Part shown: positions 59,172-64,000 of the stretch, piece by piece | Numbering within the stretch: position 1 is the stretch's first letter | How the letters are laid out: each line of letters starts with the position of its first letter | Origin: Roseivirga seohaensis | Lineage (GTDB): Bacteria > Bacteroidota > Bacteroidia > Cytophagales > Cyclobacteriaceae | Length of the DNA: 64,000 nt | Reading direction: 5' to 3' | Assembly (NCBI RefSeq): GCF_001592945.1 | Contig: NZ_LRPB01000046.1 | Coordinates: forward strand, 62,001 to 126,000 | The notes under the pieces: generated by a model | The model's database searches: none | The model's input: only the letters and a program-made list of their open reading frames with translations | What the model was told of the DNA's origin: nothing | Translations under genes and position numbers: made by a program

Positions 59172-61565
59172 TTATTCACTCCTCAACTTTTCTGCAGGAT
59201 TAGCGGTGGCTGCCTTGCGGGCATGATAACCCGTGGTAAGCACGGTGACTATCATAGTGCCTACCAAAACAGTAGCGAAGATTGTGAACCCCGGAGTTAT
59301 ATGAAATTGGAAATTTTCTAACCAATCCATCATAGAAAAATAGCCCAATACTGATGCTGGTATAGCAGCTATCACAATAAGAATTACAAAATCTTTAATA
59401 AGCAAGCTAATTAATCCTTGTGTATTAGCGCCAAGCACTTTTCTGATGCTAATTTCCTTAGAGCGTTGCTCGGCAGTGTACGAAGCCAAGCCCAATAAGC
59501 CCAAACAGGCTATCAAGATTGTCATGCCAGAAAAGCCCAAGAACAATTGACCACGGATTTTATCAGCCTCGTAACTCTTCATGAATTGCTCATCGATAAA
59601 TACAGGTTCAAATGCTGTGTTTGGATATGTTCTTTCCCATGCTTCCCTGATATAAGCAACCGTAGGCGCCACATCACCTGTTATTTTAATTAATGCAGAA
59701 GGATTAATACGACCTGGGGTAAACATTAAAGCCGCAATTGGCTCGTACAGCGATTTTTGATGGAAGTCTTTGACCACACCCACAACTACGGCAGGAGGCA
59801 GAGACTCGTCTCCTGATATATTCACTTTTTTTCCAATCGGGTTAGTCCAATTCATTCTTCGAACCATGGCCTCGTTTACCATTACGGCCTGAGATGAGTC
59901 TGAAGGATAATCCAACGAAAAGTTTCTACCCTCAACCACATCAATACCTAGCGTAGGAAAGAAATCATAGTCAACCTGATAATGGTCTAATCCACGATTA
60001 TCCATTGGCCCTTCTTCAGTCTCAATTGGCATTACGTTTTTAGCATAACCATTACCTGGAGTGGTGCTAGCAGATGCGATTCCACCTATATTGACATTTT
60101 GAGCAAGTTCATTTTTAAGAACATTCCATTTCTCTACATCGGCCCTACTTCTAAAGTCTATTTGCATCATCTGCTCTTTGTCGAAACCTAAATCTGTGTC
60201 CCTTAGAAATTGCATTTGACGATAAATAACCAAAGTACCGATCAACATAAAGATGGAAATGGAAAACTGAAGCGTCACCAAAAACTTCCTTAAGAATTTA
60301 CTGCCAGATTTTCCGCCACCTCCTTTAAGCACAGCCGCTGGCTGAAATGAAGACAAAAAGAATGCGGGGTAACAACCACCCAAAACCCCTGTAATAAATA
60401 TAATACCGATAACCGCCAATATCACATTGGTGTTAAGCAATGCCTCTATAGCCAAATTAGTACCCACAATGCTATTTATTGCTGGAACCACAGCCATCAT
60501 TACCAAGATGCTTAAGATTAAAGAAATTATTGTAATAAGAATTGATTCAGTTAAAAACTGACCTATTAGACCGCCTCTTTGAGCACCCATTACTTTTCTT
60601 AAACCAACTTCCATCGACCTTTTGGCCGACCGTGCCGTGGCCATGTTCATATAATTGATACTGGCAATAACGATAAGGAAAATGGCTATTGCCGTGAAAA
60701 TTTGAACATATTCCATATTGCCTACCGCCACGGGCTCTCCTTCAAAGTCGGACGTTAAATGGATATCTTTTAACGGAACTGGTATCATTTTAACCTTGAT
60801 ATTAAGCGGGTCAAAAATTGGAGCAATATATTTGGCAACAGTCTCATCAAGCTTCACCTGTAAAGCTTCTTGCGTCACACCTTCATTCACTAAAACATAG
60901 GAAAAAACACCCCAGCCTCCCCAGCTGCCATCTCCATCTGGGAAGATCATCTTCCAAGAAACCAGTGCTTCGGCAATAAGGTGAGAAGTTTGAGGCATGT
61001 CTTTGTAAACCCCAGTAACTTGTAAGGAAATCTCCCTATTCCCATCACTTCTAATTGTTTTACCAATGGGGTCTTCATTCTTGAATATTTTTTTGGCCAT
61101 GGACTGATTGATGACAATCGAATTTGGAGCCTCTAGTGCAGTTTTAGGATTTCCTGCTACAAATTCAAAATCAAATACTTCAAAAATTGTTGAATCCGCA
61201 GCGTATACATTATCTTGATAATAGTCTACTTGATTATAGTCGAATCGCCTGCCTCCTTGACCACTGATACCAGACAATCGAGTGGCCTGTACTACCTCTG
61301 GATTTTCATTTTTAATTGTAAATGCAGCAGACCTTGTCATAATGGCCCACTTAAATGAATTGTCAGGTTCCTTAATTTCAGTTGAAAGACGATAAATCCG
61401 ATCACCCTTAGAGTGCTGCTTATCGAAACTCGTTTCATGAAAGATGTATAGAAGAATTATTAAACTAGAGGCAATACCAACGGTGAGTCCAATAATATTG
61501 AGTGCCGTGTAGCCGGGTTGTCTAAGCAGGCTGCGGAAAGCAACCTTAATGTAATTTTTAAGCAT
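59172..61565 (-). CDS. FtsX/MacB-type ABC transporter permease (paralogue 3)
   Basis: 797 aa; opening MLKNYIKVAFRSLLRQPGYTALNIIGLTVGIASSLIILLYI and repeats MEVGLRKVMGAQ and KEISIRKVLGAN in the two halves, as in paralogues 1 and 2. MacB periplasmic core and FtsX domains are complete. No ATPase partner in the window. Nearest neighbours are accessory genes, so it may be part of the variable segment. Confidence 0.9.
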   Translation of the reverse strand: MLKNYIKVAFRSLLRQPGYTALNIIGLTVGIASSLIILLYIFHETSFDKQHSKGDRIYRLSTEIKEPDNSFKWAIMTRSAAFTIKNENPEVVQATRLSGISGQGGRRFDYNQVDYYQDNVYAADSTIFEVFDFEFVAGNPKTALEAPNSIVINQSMAKKIFKNEDPIGKTIRSDGNREISLQVTGVYKDMPQTSHLIAEALVSWKMIFPDGDGSWGGWGVFSYVLVNEGVTQEALQVKLDETVAKYIAPIFDPLNIKVKMIPVPLKDIHLTSDFEGEPVAVGNMEYVQIFTAIAIFLIVIASINYMNMATARSAKRSMEVGLRKVMGAQRGGLIGQFLTESILITIISLILSILVMMAVVPAINSIVGTNLAIEALLNTNVILAVIGIIFITGVLGGCYPAFFLSSFQPAAVLKGGGGKSGSKFLRKFLVTLQFSISIFMLIGTLVIYRQMQFLRDTDLGFDKEQMMQIDFRSRADVEKWNVLKNELAQNVNIGGIASASTTPGNGYAKNVMPIETEEGPMDNRGLDHYQVDYDFFPTLGIDVVEGRNFSLDYPSDSSQAVMVNEAMVRRMNWTNPIGKKVNISGDESLPPAVVVGVVKDFHQKSLYEPIAALMFTPGRINPSALIKITGDVAPTVAYIREAWERTYPNTAFEPVFIDEQFMKSYEADKIRGQLFLGFSGMTILIACLGLLGLASYTAEQRSKEISIRKVLGANTQGLISLLIKDFVILIVIAAIPASVLGYFSMMDWLENFQFHITPGFTIFATVLVGTMIVTVLTTGYHARKAATANPAEKLRSE

Positions 61566-61755
61566 GTGTGTTGTTTTTAGATTTGAGAATCTGATTAAAA
61601 AAAATTGACCGCTATAAATGTAATAAAAATACGTAATGCCTTACGTAGAAATTATAGCTATTTTAAAACCCATTCAAAAACTCTTCGGATTAATGATTCA
61701 TTCCATTGCTCTCTGAGAGCATCATTAAGTTTTCGCACCTATGAACATCTGCCGA

Positions 61756-61829
61756 TTATTAACCACCAAAGCATTCCCTGCTTAAAGAGGGTTAGGGAGG
61801 TGACAAAGCGGTAAAATTTAGTAGATTGA
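61756..61829. repeat. copy B of the dispersed repeat (5' bracket of 127-aa gene)
   Basis: TTATTAACCACCAAAGCATTCC (61756-61777), GAGGGTTAGGGAGGTGA (61787-61803) and AGTAGATTGA (61820-61829) match the three blocks of copy A. It ends 7 bases before the next gene's ATG. Confidence 0.75.
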
Positions 61830-61836
61830 AGAAAAA

Positions 61837-62220
61837 ATGACTCCAGAATACGGTGAAGAAATTTATGAAATCCTATCTAAGTTAATTGGATTAAAATTCA
61901 AGGCGCAAATAAAAGACAGCGGAATTCAACTCAAGAAAATTTATAGAATCACTGATCTAGAAACTAGATCAGAATACTACTCTATAATTATAGATAATGA
62001 GCATATAAACTTTAAGAGTAAGGCTGAATTCATAAAAGGTTTCATATTACTTCTAGAAGACAACATTAATGAATTTCATAGAAGGTTTGAAGAATTGCAA
62101 AAAACAAGAAAAAATAGATGGACAGATGAAAATCAAATTTTCATGGAACACGATGAAATTGGATACTATAGCTATAAACAATCCAAATTATTAAACAAAA
62201 TGAGAGAGTTTGAGAAATAG
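61837..62220 (+). CDS. protein of unknown function, 127 aa
   Basis: 127 aa, MTPEYGEEIYEILSKLIGLK start; charged, helix-rich, with Lys/Glu/Arg blocks and no signal peptide. It shares the flank layout of the GIY-YIG gene: repeat copy B before and a related short GGTCTCA... stretch after. No family recognised; the context suggests an accessory or defence-type gene. Confidence 0.65.
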   Translation: MTPEYGEEIYEILSKLIGLKFKAQIKDSGIQLKKIYRITDLETRSEYYSIIIDNEHINFKSKAEFIKGFILLLEDNINEFHRRFEELQKTRKNRWTDENQIFMEHDEIGYYSYKQSKLLNKMREFEK

Positions 62221-62228
62221 AACCCACC

Positions 62229-62249
62229 GGTCTCATTCTCGGTGAAACC
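62229..62249. repeat. degenerate version of the GGTCTC... palindrome
   Basis: GGTCTCATTCTCGGTGAAACC is similar in ends (GGTCTCA/ACC) to the copies at 57619 and 59091, but only loosely; listed as possible third copy. Further on, CAGGTTT-GGA-AAACCTG (62329-62345) is an unrelated palindrome. Confidence 0.35.
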
Positions 62250-62380
62250 AAAAAAGTCCAAGTGAGACACATGGACTAGTTGAGGCTTAGTATTATGCGG
62301 ACAGAGTCCTAGAAATCATAGTGGGTCACAGGTTTGGAAAACCTGCGACAGTAGCTAAGGGCATTAACAGAAACTTGAAC

Positions 62381-62626
62381 TCAATCCTTCTTCAAAATCA
62401 CTTTCTGATTCTCGGTAATCGCATCCACCATACGCACATAACTTACACGCTCTCCAGTTTCAATCGACTCGTAAAAAAATACCAGTTCTTCCAATACCAC
62501 TTTACAATCACCCAAATCATAGCGCAACGAGGTCACTATATCGCCTTCGTTGATGGGATTGCTATTCAGATCGAGCAGTTTTGGCGCCTGCTTTTCTTTG
62601 GGCTTCTTTTTAAATAAACCGAACAT
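62381..62626 (-). CDS. small protein of unknown function
   Basis: 81 aa, MFGLFKKKPKEKQAPKLLDL, then LNSNPINEGDIVTSLRYDLGDCKVVLEELVFFYESIETGERVSYVRMVDAITENQKVI. A single mixed alpha/beta domain with a basic N-terminal tail. No family recognised. Divergent from leuS (130 bases apart). Confidence 0.65.
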   Translation of the reverse strand: MFGLFKKKPKEKQAPKLLDLNSNPINEGDIVTSLRYDLGDCKVVLEELVFFYESIETGERVSYVRMVDAITENQKVILKKD

Positions 62627-62692
62627 AAATTTCTATTCAATGATTAAATATAATGGCTCTTGCCCAAAGGGCACGAATAATCTCGAAAATGA

Positions 62693-62722
62693 TTTCTTCA
62701 AGGGCGAAAAACACTATTTTTG
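62693..62722 (+). promoter_or_regulatory. possible leuS promoter
   Basis: TATTTTTG (62715-62722) fits TAnnTTTG; the -33 element would be TTTC (62693-62696) at 18 bases, one change from TTTG. Start codon 62756. Confidence 0.45.
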
Positions 62723-62755
62723 CACACTTTAGATATTAGAAACGGTTAAGCGGCA

Positions 62756-64000
62756 ATGGCAGATTATAATCACAAGCATATAGAACCTAAATGGCAGGCA
62801 TTCTGGAACGAAAACCAAACGTTCAAAGCCACAGTAGACAAGAGCAAACCTAAGTTTTACTCGCTCGACATGTTCCCCTACCCTTCGGGCGCTGGGCTTC
62901 ATGTGGGTCATCCGCTGGGCTATATCGCTTCCGATATCGTTTCTAGGTTCAAAAGAAACAAGGGCTTTAACGTATTGCACCCTATGGGCTTCGATGCCTT
63001 TGGTTTACCTGCCGAGCAATATGCCATTCAAACGGGGCAGCACCCCGCCATTACCACCAAAGAAAACATCGACCGCTACAAAGAGCAGTTGAAGAACATC
63101 GGTTTTTCATTTGATTGGGACAAAGAAATTCAAACCTGCGACCCTGCGTACTACAAATGGACGCAGTGGATTTTCCTTAGAATTTTCAACAGTTGGTACA
63201 ACAAAGCCACCGAAAAGGCCGAAACCATCGACCAATTGGTAGCTACTTTTAGCCAATCGGGCAATGTAAATGTAAATGCCGCTTGCGATGAAGACACACC
63301 GTCTTTTTCAGCATACGAATGGAATGCTTGGTCGGAAGAAGAGCAGCAGCGCATGTTGCTCAAATACAGACTCACTTACCTTTCTGAAACCTCAGTAAAC
63401 TGGTGTCCCGAACTGAAAACCGTATTGTCTAACGATGAAGTAAAAGATGGTTTTTCGGAACGCGGTGGCCACCCCGTAGTAAAGAAAAAAATGAAGCAAT
63501 GGAGCATGCGCATTACTGCCTATGCTCAAAGATTGCTCGAAGGTTTGGACAATCTTGATTGGCCTGAACCATTGAAAGAAATGCAGCGCAACTGGATTGG
63601 CAAGTCCATCGGTGCCGAATTGGCTTTCCCTGTAGTTGGTCATGATTTGAAAATCAATGTGTTCACCACCCGTATCGATACGATTTTCGGGGTGACATTC
63701 CTTTCTTTAGCGCCAGAAAGCGAAATGGTGGCCGAATTGACCACAGAAGACCAAAAAGAAGCGGTGGCTGCTTATGTAGAAACGGCCAAAAACCGTTCGG
63801 AACGCGACAGAATGAGTGATGTAAAAACGATCTCAGGCGTATTTACGGGCAGTTATGCCACCAATCCGTTCAACGGAGAAAAAATTCAGATCTGGATTGC
63901 CGATTACGTTTTGGCGGGTTATGGTACTGGTGCAGTAATGGCCGTGCCTTGTGGCGACCAGCGCGATTACGACTTTGCAAAGCACTTCGATTTACCGATT
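62756..64000 (+). CDS. leuS: leucyl-tRNA synthetase, 3'-truncated by window edge
   Basis: 415 codons from ATG 62756, open to the last base. Begins [17 protein letters not shown]; the class I HIGH motif appears as [16 protein letters not shown] (HVGH), with the neighbouring [14 protein letters not shown] and CP1 editing-domain sequences [13 protein letters not shown] and [13 protein letters not shown]. An insertion after [14 protein letters not shown] (about 45 residues longer than the E. coli enzyme) is the kind seen in Bacteroidota LeuRS. KMSKS and the anticodon-binding domain are beyond the window. Charges tRNA-Leu; editing removes mischarged norvaline/isoleucine. Confidence 0.97.
   Translation, partial: MADYNHKHIEPKWQAFWNENQTFKATVDKSKPKFYSLDMFPYPSGAGLHVGHPLGYIASDIVSRFKRNKGFNVLHPMGFDAFGLPAEQYAIQTGQHPAITTKENIDRYKEQLKNIGFSFDWDKEIQTCDPAYYKWTQWIFLRIFNSWYNKATEKAETIDQLVATFSQSGNVNVNAACDEDTPSFSAYEWNAWSEEEQQRMLLKYRLTYLSETSVNWCPELKTVLSNDEVKDGFSERGGHPVVKKKMKQWSMRITAYAQRLLEGLDNLDWPEPLKEMQRNWIGKSIGAELAFPVVGHDLKINVFTTRIDTIFGVTFLSLAPESEMVAELTTEDQKEAVAAYVETAKNRSERDRMSDVKTISGVFTGSYATNPFNGEKIQIWIADYVLAGYGTGAVMAVPCGDQRDYDFAKHFDLPI

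Noticed and set aside
62321-62350. Possible tRNA remnant around GGTTTGGAAAACC
   Set aside because: No cloverleaf, no acceptor stem or T-loop consensus; it is just a short palindrome.
62729-63643. Minus-strand reading frames opposite leuS
   Set aside because: leuS on the plus strand is clearly coding with class I synthetase motifs; the minus frames are shadows.

Overview
The window looks like a chromosomal segment of a low-GC Bacteroidota bacterium, most probably a marine-type Cytophagales (Roseivirga/Fulvivirga-like; the genus is a guess). The support is: Bacteroidota-type promoters (TTTG-N19-TAnnTTTG), a gene for the small ribosomal protein bTHX, DUF5723, DUF4349 and DUF4197 proteins, three long FtsX/MacB-type permeases without adjacent ATPases, weak Shine-Dalgarno sites and many GGG/GGGD-type lipoproteins. 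No rRNA, tRNA, CRISPR array, prophage or complete insertion sequence was seen.

Layout. 1-2000: end of a GAF-histidine kinase, a single-domain response regulator and a secreted TIMP-like protein. 2040-11014 (minus strand): a complete tryptophan operon, read as promoter - trpL leader (three consecutive Trp codons) - terminator/attenuator - trpE - four-helix-bundle gene - trpG - trpD - trpC - trpF - trpB - trpA - aroF - terminator. Nearly all spacers in this operon consist of ATCAG/CTGAT words arranged as inverted arms; the trpB-trpF spacer instead holds two CGTCATTGCGAG palindromic elements. 11147-16312: M28 peptidase, miaE, an EEP lipoprotein, an unusual NRAMP-like transporter and secreted proteins. 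16417-21834: ddl, an acidic protein, an SDR-type epimerase, a SnoaL protein and pxpABC (5-oxoprolinase). 21912-29541: bTHX, queA, an MscS channel, trkA-trkH, an HMA protein and a DEAD-box helicase.

29830-46757: an FtsX-type permease, tolC-macA-like efflux genes, sdaAB, pabC-like, thyA, a DUF5723 barrel/lipoprotein pair, PspC, EEP, a second permease, a D-amino-acid PLP enzyme and a DUF4349 lipoprotein. 46949-48547: an SPFH - DUF4177-like - ribbon-helix-helix - SdpI operon with two very small genes. 48560-57462: GT39 and GtrA membrane proteins, 1-Cys peroxiredoxin, DUF4197, a 527-base gene-free stretch with hairpins, nitroreductase, SnoaL and a RapA-type SWI2/SNF2 ATPase. 57463-62650 is accessory: an orphan antitoxin-like gene, a GIY-YIG/DUF4357 gene, a third permease and a 127-aa unknown, with two related repeats before and short palindromes after the two unknown/defence-like genes. 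The window ends inside leuS.

The two strongest points for follow-up are the trpL attenuator, whose promoter is so close that the leader peptide may be translated from a leaderless transcript, and the intercistronic ATCAG/CTGAT inverted elements of the trp operon. One of those elements carries a four-helix-bundle gene (the family of 23S rRNA intervening-sequence proteins) exactly between its two arms.
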